Assembly: GCA_018056145.1 (NCBI GenBank)
Contig: JAGPGE010000014.1
Span: 1 to 22,339 of the forward strand
Direction of reading: 5' to 3'
Source: Armatimonadota bacterium
Lineage (GTDB): Bacteria > Armatimonadota > Zipacnadia > Zipacnadales > JABUFB01
Length of the DNA: 22,339 bases
Below the pieces are notes generated by a model that was not told the origin of the DNA, did no database searches, and worked only from the letters and a program-made list of their open reading frames with translations. The translations under genes were made by a program, and so were the position numbers. Below, one piece after another: positions 14,312 to 22,339 of this stretch. The number at the start of each line of letters is the position of its first letter. The first letter of the stretch is position 1.

Positions 14312-15112
14312 CTACAACCTGAACAGGCGCTTCGCGTTCAGCCCCAGGATCTTGCGCTTGTCATCGTCGCTGAGTCGGGCCGCCAGAACCCTTCCGAGGC
14401 CGGGGCGCGGGTCGATGAAAGGATTGTCGGTGCCGAAGAGCACGCGGTCGGCCCCCACGCGCTTGACCATGTCCTCGATCAGGCCGCGGATCAGCCGCGA
14501 GCCCGTGAGGTCGAGGTACACGTTGGGGTGCTCGTGGGCTTCCTTCTCAGCCTCGTCCAGCACCTGCCAGCTTGAGGCCGCGTGGCCGATGATGAACCCC
14601 GCCGCCGGGAACTGTGCCGCGAGGCCACCCAGAGTGCTCGCGCCGCCAAGAGGGTCGCCGGCCCAGGAGTGAGATAGGATCGGCAGGCCATGTGCCTGCG
14701 CGTACTCGTAGACCGGGAAGTAGTCCTTCCCCGATGCCTTGTACTGATGCAGGGAGGGGTGGAGCTTGAAGGCCTGGATGCCCCCGTTTGCCGCCCAGTA
14801 CTCAATCTCCTGCTGGATCTCCGCTGCCCCGTAAGTGGGGTTCACGGTGACGAAGGGTACCAGCCTGCCCGGGAATCTGGCCGCCGCCTCATACGCGTGA
14901 CGGTTGCCAAGGCGATAGTCCGGGCCAATGCACAGGTGAGGGCTGATCACCGTGGTGCTGATGCCGCACTGGTCCATGGTGCGCACCATGGCATCGGGGC
15001 TGCCCTGCTCGGGCACGTTGAAATCCAGCCACGGCCCCATGTGCCCGTGGGCATCGATGATGATCTCGTTCTCGTAGACTACGCCCATACGCCAGTCGTT
15101 CTGGAAGTCCAT
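14312..15112 (-). CDS. Amidohydrolase-2 family metal-dependent hydrolase
   Basis: The 266-residue product is a TIM-barrel amidohydrolase of the COG2159/PF04909 type. The expected metal and catalytic residues are visible: His22 and His24 in 'IDAHGHMG', Lys116 in 'AFKLHP', His148 in 'ILSHSW', His177 in 'IIGHAASSW' and Asp229 in 'LFGTDNPF'. Members hydrolyse lactones, amides or decarboxylate aromatic acids; with glycoside genes around it, a sugar-derived lactone is a reasonable but unproven substrate. Length is typical. The start is uncertain: ATG at 15112 is given, while GTG at 15121 and ATG at 15088 are in frame and none has a strong ribosome binding site. It follows the degenerate amidohydrolase by about 33 bases and precedes the secreted protein by 27, so these three are probably an operon. 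Confidence 0.85.
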   Translation of the reverse strand: MDFQNDWRMGVVYENEIIIDAHGHMGPWLDFNVPEQGSPDAMVRTMDQCGISTTVISPHLCIGPDYRLGNRHAYEAAARFPGRLVPFVTVNPTYGAAEIQQEIEYWAANGGIQAFKLHPSLHQYKASGKDYFPVYEYAQAHGLPILSHSWAGDPLGGASTLGGLAAQFPAAGFIIGHAASSWQVLDEAEKEAHEHPNVYLDLTGSRLIRGLIEDMVKRVGADRVLFGTDNPFIDPRPGLGRVLAARLSDDDKRKILGLNAKRLFRL

Positions 15113-15145
15113 GGGTTTCACCGCCGCTCTCGCGGCCAGGGGATG

Positions 15146-15898
15146 TCAGTGCTCGATGCCCAGCAGGCGCATGAGATTGCCGGAAGCGATTGCGGCACGG
15201 TCTTCCTGCGGGATGTCAGCGTACAGGATGGGCGTCATCGCCCCGCCGGTCTCGAGTTCGGGCAGGTTGGTCCCGAAGACAAGCCTCGACGCGCCAAACC
15301 GCGCGCAGACCGACTCAATCCCGCGGAAGGTCTGGTAGGTGGTGCTTTCCACGAACAGGTTGTCGTGACGCTCCCACAGTGGGTAAAGGCAGCGGTCCAC
15401 GCGGTAGTAAGTCCCCAGGAGGATCAGGGGCAGGTCCGGGTGCGCGCTGAGCACGGCCGACAGTTCTCCCCAACTGGTCTGGCCGATATGCACCAGCACC
15501 GGGACGCTGTGGGCAGCCAGAGCCTCCAACAAAGGACCGGCGCACCAGTCCAGCAGGCTGAAGGTGTGGTCTTGTGGGAACAGCCGCACTGCACCGTGGG
15601 CCTCGCGCACCATCCGCGCGAACCCGTCCGGGTCGGGCATCTCGCCCGTTGCCGGAGGCAGGGCCACGAAACACGGGTAGAGCCGGTTCTGGCCCGCCAG
15701 TTCCTGCCGCAGCATGTCATTGCCGTCGTTCGGCGACCACTCCGCCGCAAGCGTGTGATAGACCAGCGCCCGGCCGATGCCGGCGTAGTCCATCTCTGCG
15801 AGCAGTTCGTCCGTGGTGGTGATCTGCCCTTCGCGGAACACGGTGGGGCGCCCGATGCGGGCATTGCAGTCGAAGAAGTCCAGGGCTGTGGGTGTCAC
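15146..15898 (-). CDS. Amidohydrolase-2-like protein lacking the metal ligands
   Basis: The 250-residue product has the length and layout of the amidohydrolase-2 fold and resembles the neighbouring intact enzyme. The metal-binding positions are changed, however. The N-terminal HxH is replaced by Asn12-Ala-Arg14 ('FFDCNARIG'), the GHxxS strand reads 'LLGTYYR', and the usual GTD aspartate is Asn211 ('VFGTNLPE'). His137 ('LVHIGQTSW') is kept. It is thus unlikely to be a standard metal-dependent hydrolase and may be a non-catalytic partner or a re-purposed member. GTG at 15896-15898 is chosen because GGAGG lies 6 bases before it; the frame extends further upstream to 16084 with low-complexity, Arg-rich sequence that does not look coding. 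It is the first gene of the minus-strand cluster. Confidence 0.75.
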   Translation of the reverse strand: MTPTALDFFDCNARIGRPTVFREGQITTTDELLAEMDYAGIGRALVYHTLAAEWSPNDGNDMLRQELAGQNRLYPCFVALPPATGEMPDPDGFARMVREAHGAVRLFPQDHTFSLLDWCAGPLLEALAAHSVPVLVHIGQTSWGELSAVLSAHPDLPLILLGTYYRVDRCLYPLWERHDNLFVESTTYQTFRGIESVCARFGASRLVFGTNLPELETGGAMTPILYADIPQEDRAAIASGNLMRLLGIEH

Positions 15899-15983
15899 GG
15901 TCTGCCTCCGCCTGCCGGCCCCGATTCTCGCTGCAATGGGACGGCGGCAGGAGGAACAGTTCCAGCCCGGCAGCGCGTTATCC

Positions 15984-16012
15984 TTCAGACGGGCAAGCGT
16001 TTCATGTATACT
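15984..16012 (+). promoter_or_regulatory. Candidate promoter for the glycogen-metabolism cluster
   Basis: TTCAGA (15984-15989) and TATACT (16007-16012) are separated by 17 bases, matching 4/6 and 5/6 of the consensus, and point towards the Nudix gene about 170 bases away. The -10 is part of a GTATAC palindrome, so a -10-like TATACA also exists on the minus strand, without a fitting -35. The divergent gap 15899-16183 holds nothing else I can name. Confidence 0.4.
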
Positions 16013-16183
16013 TGCCCCGGTACCCTGTGCAGTGGTATGGGCGCCGCTGCTTCCGGCGAAGCCGAAGCGGTGGTCTCGCGACACAGCGCGCCGCGTTCCG
16101 ATAACCGTCTAGCCCTTGGTTAACACACCTGATACAGTCTGGTGGCAGAATTGCCCACGGGACGGCAGTGGAGAAGCACACCC

Positions 16184-16732
16184 ATGGACACCCGAGAGCA
16201 CGTTGTGGCGTCGGAACGGGCCTTTGAGGGCAGGCTGGTGAAAGTTCGGGTGGACAAGGTTCGTCTGCCGGATGGCCGCGATGCCCGGCGTGAAGTGGTG
16301 GAGCACCCGGGAGCCGTGGCCATCGTCGCGGTCTTGCCGGGGCCGAGAGTGGTTCTCGTCCGGCAATGGCGGCATGCGGCCGGTGAGGAGCTTCTGGAGA
16401 TCCCCGCCGGGACCCTGGAGCCCGATGAGGAACCCGCGGTCTGCGCCCGGCGCGAACTGGCCGAAGAGACCCGGATGCGCGCGGGGCAGATGCAGCCCCT
16501 CATCACCTTCTTCACCACGCCCGGGTTCACCGAAGAGAAGCTATACACGTTTCTCGCAACGGACCTTGCATCGGCTGAGGGCGAGGCTGACGAGGACGAG
16601 TTCATCCATTGCGAGGAAGTGGACTGGGACGAGGCGGTGGCCATGTGTCTCGACGGGCGCATCCACGACGCCAAGACCATCGCCGCGATCCTTGCCGCGG
16701 ACCGGTTCATCTCGCGAGACACGGAAAGCTGA
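16184..16732 (+). CDS. Nudix hydrolase, ADP-ribose/ADP-sugar pyrophosphatase type
   Basis: The 182-residue product carries a Nudix box at residues 76-98 (G-x5-E-x7-REL-x-EE), preceded by 'ELLEIPAG', the block typical of ADP-ribose pyrophosphatases. N-terminal 'VRLPDGRDARREVVEHPGAVAIVAV' is also typical of that subgroup. The Glu residues that bind the metal are intact, but the box ends EETRM where Gly is usual, so Gly is Arg97. The subgroup hydrolyses ADP-ribose and other ADP-sugars to AMP and a sugar phosphate in the cytoplasm. Beside glycogen enzymes, action on ADP-glucose, the glycogen synthase substrate, would make sense, but is inference. ATG at 16184 has GGAGA at 16170-16174; an in-frame GTG at 16142 is less likely. 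The debranching enzyme gene begins 26 bases after the stop. Confidence 0.88.
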   Translation: MDTREHVVASERAFEGRLVKVRVDKVRLPDGRDARREVVEHPGAVAIVAVLPGPRVVLVRQWRHAAGEELLEIPAGTLEPDEEPAVCARRELAEETRMRAGQMQPLITFFTTPGFTEEKLYTFLATDLASAEGEADEDEFIHCEEVDWDEAVAMCLDGRIHDAKTIAAILAADRFISRDTES

Positions 16733-16758
16733 CCACGCCCCCCCAAGAGTGGTGGACG

Positions 16759-18741
16759 ATGATGAATGTGGTGAAGATCGACGCATCCGCATTCGGCAAC
16801 TGGCGCGACGGCCTGCACCTGGAATGGCTGGAGACCAACGGCCTGGGCGGCTACGCCATGGGTACCGTCTCCGGCGCCAACGCCCGGCGCTATCACGGCC
16901 TTCTGTGCGCCGCGGTGCGGCCGCCTGTGGACCGCAGGATGCTGCTGAACAAGCTCGAAGATGCCGTCTGGGTCAACGCGTCGCAGCACGCCCTCTCCTG
17001 TAATCTTTACGGCGACGTGGTGCATCCCGAGGGCTACCACTACCTGCGCACTTTCCGGCTCGACCCGTGGCCCGTGTGGACTTACGAGATCCAGGACACC
17101 CTCATCGAGAAGCATTTGATCATGCCCCACGGGCGCAATGCGGTGGCGGTTGCCTACCAGTGCATCGAGAGCCCCTGCCCAATCCGCATCCAGGGCCGCC
17201 TGCTGGTCTCGTGGCGCGATCATCACCATCTCGGCCAATCGCGGGTGGACATCGCCCCAGAGTTCCAGGAGTTGCCCGGCGGCGCGCGCATTTCCATCAA
17301 TGGCGGCCCGCCGGTCTCTTTGCAGGTGGGCGAGGGTCGAGTCGGCCATTGCGCCGAGTGGTACTACGATCTCACCTATCCCTTTGAAGCTGAGCGTGGA
17401 CTGGACTTTCGTGAGGATCTCTACTGCCCCGCGGAACTCGAGTGGACCCTCTGCCCGGGACAGACCTGCGCACTGACGGCCTGCGTGGGCGAACCGCTGG
17501 AAATGACCTTCGAGGAGCTCGCCGCCTCCGAACGTGCGCGCCGCGAAGCGCTTACCGAGCGGGCACCCGCGAATGACCCCGTGGCGAAGCAGCTCTTCCT
17601 GGCCGCTGACCAGTTCATCGTGGATCGCGAAGTGAACGGCGCGCCGGCGAAGAGCGTGATCGCCGGCTACCCATGGTTCACCGACTGGGGCCGGGACGCG
17701 CTGATCGCCCTGCCCGGCCTGCTGCTGGCCACCGGGCGGCACGAGGATGCCCGGCGGGTGCTGATCACCTGCGCCGAGACCATGCAGGACGGGCTCGTGC
17801 CCAATCTCTTCCCCGACCAAGACGCCGAAGCCGCGTACAATACGGTGGACGCGACCCTGTGGTTTTTCGCGGCTGCCAAACGCTACTTCGAAGCCACCTG
17901 CGATCTCGACCTGTTCCGCGACCTGCTCTTCCCCCGGATGCGCCAGTCTCTCGCCGCCCACATTGAGGGCACGCGGTTCGGCATCCACATGGCGGAGGAT
18001 GGCCTGCTGTGCGCGGGCGATGAGACCACACAGCTGACCTGGATGGACGCGAAAGTGGGCGACTGGGTGGTGACGCCGCGTCATGGGAAGGCCGTGGAGA
18101 TCAATGCCCTGTGGTATTCGGCCCTGCGCACAGCCGAGTACTTCGCCCGCAAGCTGGAGCGGGATGCGCGGCCGTATGCGCGCCTGTGCAGGCGGGCCAA
18201 GGAGTCATTCCTCTCGCGCTTCTGGCTCGAGGACCGTGGCTATCTCGCCGATGTGGTGCGGGATACGGAGATCGACGCCTCCCTGCGGCCGAACCAGGTC
18301 ATCGCCTTGAGCCTGCCGTACACCATGCTCTCCGTGGCCCAGGAACGCTCGGTGCTCAAGGCGGTCACCGAGCAACTGCTCACACCATATGGCCTGCGCA
18401 CCCTTGCCCCCAGTGATGACCGCTACCGGGGCAAGTGCGAGGGCGACCCGTGGTCACGCGATGGCGCGTACCATCAGGGCACCGTCTGGACCTGGCCGCT
18501 GGGGGCTTTCCTCAGCGCGTATTTCACCCACGCCGGGCGCTCGGAGCAGGCGAGGCAATGGGTGCGCGAACTGATTCGCCCGCTGGTGGACCATCTGCGG
18601 GAGGCCGGGTTGGGCTCGGTGTCCGAGATCTTCGACGGAGAGCCGCCGCACGCTCCCAGGGGCTGCCCCGCGCAGGCATGGAGCGTGGCCGAACTGCTGC
18701 GCGTCTGGCTTGAGCTTGGCCTGGGCGAGCCGAAATCATGA
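16759..18741 (+). CDS. Glycogen debranching enzyme (amylo-alpha-1,6-glucosidase, GH133 type)
   Basis: The 660-residue product has the bacterial/archaeal GDE layout. The N-terminal beta domain begins 'LEWLETNGLGGYAMGTVSGANARRYHGLL' (about residues 21-50), and the C-terminal (alpha/alpha)6 barrel starts near residue 270. The barrel contains 'WFTDWGRDALIALPGLLLATGR' (306-327) and 'GSVSEIFDGE', whose Asp309/Asp313 and Glu623 are in the conserved blocks holding the catalytic acid and base. Also typical are 'YNTVDATLWFF' and 'TWMDAKVGDWVVTPRHGKAVEINALWY'. It removes alpha-1,6-linked glucose at branch points of glycogen-like polymers in the cytoplasm; no signal peptide is present. The start is ATG 16759 (ATG 16762 also possible) with a weak ribosome binding site, suggesting coupling to the upstream gene. 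The GH15 gene starts 36 bases downstream. Confidence 0.92.
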   Translation: MMNVVKIDASAFGNWRDGLHLEWLETNGLGGYAMGTVSGANARRYHGLLCAAVRPPVDRRMLLNKLEDAVWVNASQHALSCNLYGDVVHPEGYHYLRTFRLDPWPVWTYEIQDTLIEKHLIMPHGRNAVAVAYQCIESPCPIRIQGRLLVSWRDHHHLGQSRVDIAPEFQELPGGARISINGGPPVSLQVGEGRVGHCAEWYYDLTYPFEAERGLDFREDLYCPAELEWTLCPGQTCALTACVGEPLEMTFEELAASERARREALTERAPANDPVAKQLFLAADQFIVDREVNGAPAKSVIAGYPWFTDWGRDALIALPGLLLATGRHEDARRVLITCAETMQDGLVPNLFPDQDAEAAYNTVDATLWFFAAAKRYFEATCDLDLFRDLLFPRMRQSLAAHIEGTRFGIHMAEDGLLCAGDETTQLTWMDAKVGDWVVTPRHGKAVEINALWYSALRTAEYFARKLERDARPYARLCRRAKESFLSRFWLEDRGYLADVVRDTEIDASLRPNQVIALSLPYTMLSVAQERSVLKAVTEQLLTPYGLRTLAPSDDRYRGKCEGDPWSRDGAYHQGTVWTWPLGAFLSAYFTHAGRSEQARQWVRELIRPLVDHLREAGLGSVSEIFDGEPPHAPRGCPAQAWSVAELLRVWLELGLGEPKS

Positions 18742-18777
18742 TCGTGCTATCATCCTCCACGCGAGGCTTTCGATAAC

Positions 18778-20754
18778 ATGGGCGTATTTCTTCCCACCGC
18801 CGCCGTTGGCAACGGCCGTGTGCTGGCTACCCTCGGCGCCGCCGGCGAGATCATGGCGTTCTTCTACCCGCGCATCGATTTCGCGCAGAATGTGCGGCAA
18901 CTGCTGAGTGCCCTCTACGTTGGCGAACCGGGACACGGGACCTTTCTGTGGACTTTCGATATGCGGTTCCGGCGCCACCAGTGGTATGAGGACCAGGCTC
19001 GGGTGCTGAATACTGAACTTCGCCTGGAGCACGAGCAACTGCGCATCGTGTTCACCGATTTCTGCCCGCCAGATAGCCACGCGCTGGTGCGCCGGGTCCG
19101 CATTGAGGCCCCCGCCGACCGGGGCTTCCGGGGTACGCTGCTGAAATACTTCGAACTGCGCATCCACGAGGTCACGGGCAAGCAGTCGGTGAGTTACTCC
19201 GCTCCGGACGGCATCATGGTCCAGTACTTCCGGGACATCGCCCTGGCCATCGGTGGGCGCAGGCCCGATGTTTGGCGCTGCGGCAAGTCCATCGACGAGG
19301 GTCCCCGCAGCGCCAAGAGCGACCTGTACGACGGGCATCTCAACGGCCAGGTGGAGGACATCGGGCAAGTGGACTTCGCCCTGGGCTGGCACATCGCGCT
19401 GGAACCCGGCGAGGTGAGCGAGTTCGACATTCTCCTCACCGGGGCCCACGACCGCCATGAGGCCATGCGCCGGGTGAAGGACCTTGCCGCAATCGGCTCA
19501 GCGACGCTTCTGGCGAGGACCGTGGACGAGGATCGGCAGTGGCTGGAATCCGGCCGGCGCCCGGTGGTCGAGCCCCGCTTCGAGCAGGCGTACGACCGCG
19601 CGCTGCTGTCCATCAGGATGCTGCAGGACCTTCGCACCTCGGCGATCATCGCGGCGCCCGAGTTCGATCCATCATACGAACTGTGCGGCGGCTACGGGTA
19701 CTGCTGGCCGCGCGACGCGACGGAGGCAGTCGAAGCCCTGCGCCTTGCGGGACACGACGACAACCTGTGCGGCCTGTGCGACTGGTACATACGCGCACAG
19801 CTTCCGTCAGGACAGTGGGGCCAGCGCTACTGGGCCGACAATCAGCTTGCATCATCCTGGGCGCTGCGCGAAGACTTCCTGCAGGTGGACCAGACTGCCG
19901 CGGCGCTGATCGCTCTTTGTGAGGACCATTCAGCTCCCGGCGGCGCGGCCACACTGGAGTGCCGCTGGCCGAGCATTCGCCGTGGCGCGCAGGCCCTGGC
20001 GGAGATGGTGGATGAGCGCGGCTGGCACAGCTTCGCCTGCGACCTGTGGGAAACATTCTGCGGAACTTTCACCTACACCAATGCCGCGATCTACGCCGCC
20101 CTGAAAGCGTCCGCCCGGGTTGCGCGGCATATGGGCGAGGCCGAAATCGCCGATGAATGGGATAGCGTGAGCGCACGCATCAAGCAGGCAACGATAGGCC
20201 TGCACAATGGCGCCTACTTCGCGCGGGGGCTTCTCGGCGATGACAGCCCCGACCTGGTCGTCGATTCGTCAACTCTCGGCGTGTCCGAGCCCTTCGGGAT
20301 GATCTCGCCGTACGACCCGTATGAACGCAGGCTGATCGAGACCAACCTCAACACTATCGAAGAGCGTCTCTCTTACAGGTTGGACGACGGTGGCGTTGGG
20401 ATTCGCCGCTATGAGGGCGACGGGTATCTTGGCGGCGTCATCGGTTGCGTCAACACCCTGTGGTTCGCACTGGTGAACCTCCAGGTTGCCCTGGCGTGCG
20501 CGGCGGAAGACCGCGACCATGCGACGGATCTTCGGCGCCGCGCGGTGGGCTACATCGACTTCTGCCTGGCGCACACGACTCCCACTGGACTGCTGCCTGA
20601 ACTCATCGGCACGCGGCCCGAATACCCGTACTGGGCCGCTCCCCACGGCTGGGCGTCGGGCCTGATGATCAAGTGCCTGCTGTTTTTGTCGGAACTGGAC
20701 GAACTCCTGCCCGGAACCCCCCGGCAGGTTGTCAGTGAAACGCAGACGAACTAG
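18778..20754 (+). CDS. Glucoamylase-like glycoside hydrolase family 15 protein
   Basis: The 658-residue product has a bacterial GH15 layout: an N-terminal beta-sandwich domain (to about residue 260) and an (alpha/alpha)6 barrel. Diagnostic motifs are 'GYGYCWPRDATEA' with W310-P-R-D313, 'DLWETFCGTFTYTNAAIY' with Glu425 as likely general acid, and 'LLPELIG...AAPHGWASGLMI' with Glu608 as likely general base. GH15 enzymes release glucose from alpha-glucans, dextrins or, in some lineages, trehalose. No signal peptide is visible, so it probably acts on intracellular glucan with the debranching enzyme upstream. ATG 18778 has only GAGG about 11 bases before it. The branching-enzyme gene begins 35 bases downstream, so the genes form one operon. 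Confidence 0.88.
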   Translation: MGVFLPTAAVGNGRVLATLGAAGEIMAFFYPRIDFAQNVRQLLSALYVGEPGHGTFLWTFDMRFRRHQWYEDQARVLNTELRLEHEQLRIVFTDFCPPDSHALVRRVRIEAPADRGFRGTLLKYFELRIHEVTGKQSVSYSAPDGIMVQYFRDIALAIGGRRPDVWRCGKSIDEGPRSAKSDLYDGHLNGQVEDIGQVDFALGWHIALEPGEVSEFDILLTGAHDRHEAMRRVKDLAAIGSATLLARTVDEDRQWLESGRRPVVEPRFEQAYDRALLSIRMLQDLRTSAIIAAPEFDPSYELCGGYGYCWPRDATEAVEALRLAGHDDNLCGLCDWYIRAQLPSGQWGQRYWADNQLASSWALREDFLQVDQTAAALIALCEDHSAPGGAATLECRWPSIRRGAQALAEMVDERGWHSFACDLWETFCGTFTYTNAAIYAALKASARVARHMGEAEIADEWDSVSARIKQATIGLHNGAYFARGLLGDDSPDLVVDSSTLGVSEPFGMISPYDPYERRLIETNLNTIEERLSYRLDDGGVGIRRYEGDGYLGGVIGCVNTLWFALVNLQVALACAAEDRDHATDLRRRAVGYIDFCLAHTTPTGLLPELIGTRPEYPYWAAPHGWASGLMIKCLLFLSELDELLPGTPRQVVSETQTN

Positions 20755-20789
20755 GGCAGCAACCAGTACGGAAGGCGGCGCATCCACTG

Positions 20790-22339
20790 ATGAGCAACCC
20801 CTTTGGCGCATTCGTGATGGTCCTGCACGGGCACATTCCTTACGTGCTGGGGCACAGCACCGATCCTCACGGAAGCGTCATGCTTTACGAGGCCGCGGCG
20901 GAGACGTACATCCCGCTGCTGTGGTGCCTCGAGGAGCTTGAGCACGAGGGCATCAAGGCCAATATCACCGTGAGCCTCAGCCCGATCACTGTCGAGCAGC
21001 TTTCCGACGAGAGGTTCAAGGTCTGGTTCGTAGACTACCTGCGAGCGAAGATCGCGGGCGCCGAGGAGGACGAGGCCCTCTTCCGGGATCAGTGGGGTGA
21101 CGGCCACCTTGCTTTCCTGGCCCGGGAGACCTGGCGCAACCGCTACGAGGCGATCCTGAGGGGCTTCGTCGAGGGGTACAATCGCGACCTTGTCGGGGCA
21201 TTCCGCCGCATGCAGCAGATAGGCCAGATTGAGCTGATGACGTGCGGCGCCACCCACGGTTACTTCCCGCTTCTGCATGAGGATGTGAGCATACAGGCCC
21301 AGATCATGCAGGCCGTCTCCAACTACCAGCGACATTTCGGCGAGCGCCCGCGGGGAATCTGGCTGCCCGAATGCGCATACCGCCCCCATGCTCTCTGGGG
21401 GCCGCCGCCGGAACTGGGGTACCTCCAGGACGGCTACCCGGAGTTACCAGTGGACCGCGCGGGCGTCGAAGAGCTCGTGGGCAACAGCGGTTTCTCGTAC
21501 TTCATCGTGGACACTCACATGCTCGGCGGCGGCCAGCCCCTGCCCGTCGTCGTCCGTCACGGCGATGTCACAGGCAAGCCCTGGGCAGGCATCCAGCACC
21601 TGCGCGACGCATCCCCGTACGATGGTCCGAAGACCCCGTACCGTCCATACTTCGTGGGCGACAGATTCGAGGACCATTCGCCGGTATCCATCCTGGTGCG
21701 CGACCCGGAGAGCAGCCGGCAAGTGTGGAGCGCCTGGCAGGGATACCCTGGCGATTTTTGGTACCTGGAGTTCCACAAGAAGCACATGCCCCACCAGCTT
21801 CGTTACTGGCGGGTAACCGACGACCTCAATGATCTGGGTACCAAGCAGCCATACGAGCCTCATCAGGCAGACGCGCGCGTGCGGGAACACGCCGGGCATT
21901 TCCTTTGGCTCGTGAAGAACAAGTTGCAGTCCGCCCCCTGGGAAGGCGGTATGCCGGTGGTCTGCGCGCCCTTCGACGCCGAACTGTTCGGCCACTGGTG
22001 GTTCGAGGGGCCGGCCTGGCTGACCAAGATGCTCCGGTGGATGAACCAGGACCCGGACATCGCGGTGATGAAGGCCTCCGAGTACATCACGAACCACTCG
22101 CCGGACCGCGCGATTACTCTCCCCGAAGGCTCCTGGGGAGCAGGCGGCGGGCATGCGGTCTGGCTCAACGCCGAGACCGCCTGGACGTGGCATCTCGTCT
22201 ACGACGCGGAGAAGGACTACAAGGGTCTTGCGGCCTATCTCGCAGATAACAAGGACCCGAAGGTGCGCGCGCTTGTCCAGCAGGCCGGGCGCGAGCTGCT
22301 TCTGCTGCAGGCATCCGACTGGCAGTTCCTCATCAGCAC
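20790..22339 (+). CDS. GH57 1,4-alpha-glucan branching enzyme (3' partial)
   Basis: The frame opens at ATG 20790 and continues to the window end, giving about 516 residues without a stop. GH57 motifs are clear: 'VLHGHIPYV' (His13, His15), 'THGYFPLL', 'GIWLPECAYRP' with Glu194 as expected nucleophile, and 'FDAELFGHWWFEGPAWL' with Asp396 as expected acid/base. The C-terminal part carries 'LNAETAWTWHLVY' and 'LLLLQASDWQFLI', the DUF1957/branching-enzyme C-terminal helical domain, where the protein is normally close to its end. This branch of GH57 forms alpha-1,6 branches in glycogen, unlike the GH13 branching enzyme GlgB. No signal peptide is seen. With the GH133 and GH15 genes upstream it completes a set for building and dismantling branched glucan. 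Confidence 0.92.
   Translation, partial: MSNPFGAFVMVLHGHIPYVLGHSTDPHGSVMLYEAAAETYIPLLWCLEELEHEGIKANITVSLSPITVEQLSDERFKVWFVDYLRAKIAGAEEDEALFRDQWGDGHLAFLARETWRNRYEAILRGFVEGYNRDLVGAFRRMQQIGQIELMTCGATHGYFPLLHEDVSIQAQIMQAVSNYQRHFGERPRGIWLPECAYRPHALWGPPPELGYLQDGYPELPVDRAGVEELVGNSGFSYFIVDTHMLGGGQPLPVVVRHGDVTGKPWAGIQHLRDASPYDGPKTPYRPYFVGDRFEDHSPVSILVRDPESSRQVWSAWQGYPGDFWYLEFHKKHMPHQLRYWRVTDDLNDLGTKQPYEPHQADARVREHAGHFLWLVKNKLQSAPWEGGMPVVCAPFDAELFGHWWFEGPAWLTKMLRWMNQDPDIAVMKASEYITNHSPDRAITLPEGSWGAGGGHAVWLNAETAWTWHLVYDAEKDYKGLAAYLADNKDPKVRALVQQAGRELLLLQASDWQFLIS

Noticed and set aside
14690..16123. Long plus-strand open frame opposite the two amidohydrolase genes
   Set aside because: The minus-strand products show the amidohydrolase fold pattern; the plus-strand product has no motif and begins inside a conserved gene.
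16120..18084. Very long minus-strand open frame opposite the Nudix and debranching-enzyme genes
   Set aside because: It is antisense to two genes with clear family motifs; its own translation has no recognisable domain and is the usual by-product of GC-rich coding DNA.
18748..18753. TATCAT before the GH15 gene as an internal promoter
   Set aside because: No -35-like hexamer at 16-18 bases upstream; the sequence there is the end of the debranching-enzyme gene.
1..22339. CRISPR arrays, tRNA or rRNA genes, integrases and insertion sequences
   Set aside because: No regularly spaced direct repeats, no tRNA-like cloverleaf or rRNA segments, and no transposase or recombinase motifs were recognised.

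Overview
The window is GC-rich, densely packed bacterial DNA with no RNA genes, integrase, transposase or CRISPR array that I can see. It reads as a chromosomal segment from a heterotrophic, sugar-degrading and probably anaerobic or facultatively anaerobic bacterium. The mix of a MocA-type dehydrogenase, a GHL6-type glycoside-hydrolase-like protein, amidohydrolase-2 proteins, an SGNH hydrolase and a GH133/GH15/GH57 glycogen cluster is the kind of content found in Armatimonadota, Planctomycetota and related uncultured lineages. That placement is an inference from gene content and could be wrong.

Layout. (A) 1-2732: the 3' end of a Gfo/Idh/MocA oxidoreductase with a good intrinsic terminator, a PD40/TolB-like propeller lipoprotein, and a convergent stand-alone N6-adenine-type DNA methyltransferase whose 3' end overlaps the lipoprotein gene. 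(B) 2786-8690: a plus-strand 2-oxoacid/aryl-CoA module: paaK-type ligase 1, iorA, a short HicB-like gene, two tandem intercistronic hairpins, iorB, paaK-type ligase 2 and a tandem-ACT protein. A sigma70-like promoter precedes it and a strong hairpin closes it. (C) 8711-15898: five minus-strand genes. In transcription order these are a degenerate amidohydrolase, an intact amidohydrolase, a large secreted protein of unknown family, a GHL6-type protein with its own near-consensus promoter, and an SGNH/GDSL hydrolase. A 366-base gap before the SGNH gene holds a REP-like palindrome, other inverted repeats and perhaps a decayed gene end. (D) 16184-22339: a plus-strand glycogen/alpha-glucan cluster of Nudix hydrolase, GH133 debranching enzyme, GH15 glucoamylase-like enzyme and GH57 branching enzyme, the last running off the window.

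How the parts work together. In (B), IorAB converts aryl-2-oxoacids from aromatic amino acids to aryl-acyl-CoA with reduced ferredoxin, or runs in reverse. The two AMP-forming ligases interconvert aryl-acids and aryl-CoA, and the ACT protein probably senses an amino acid. In (D), the branching, debranching and glucose-releasing enzymes cover much of storage-glucan remodelling, and the Nudix enzyme may act on an ADP-sugar. In (C), the secreted protein, GHL6 protein, SGNH hydrolase and amidohydrolases look like an uncharacterised glycoside-handling locus. This is the part of the window most likely to hold undescribed biochemistry.
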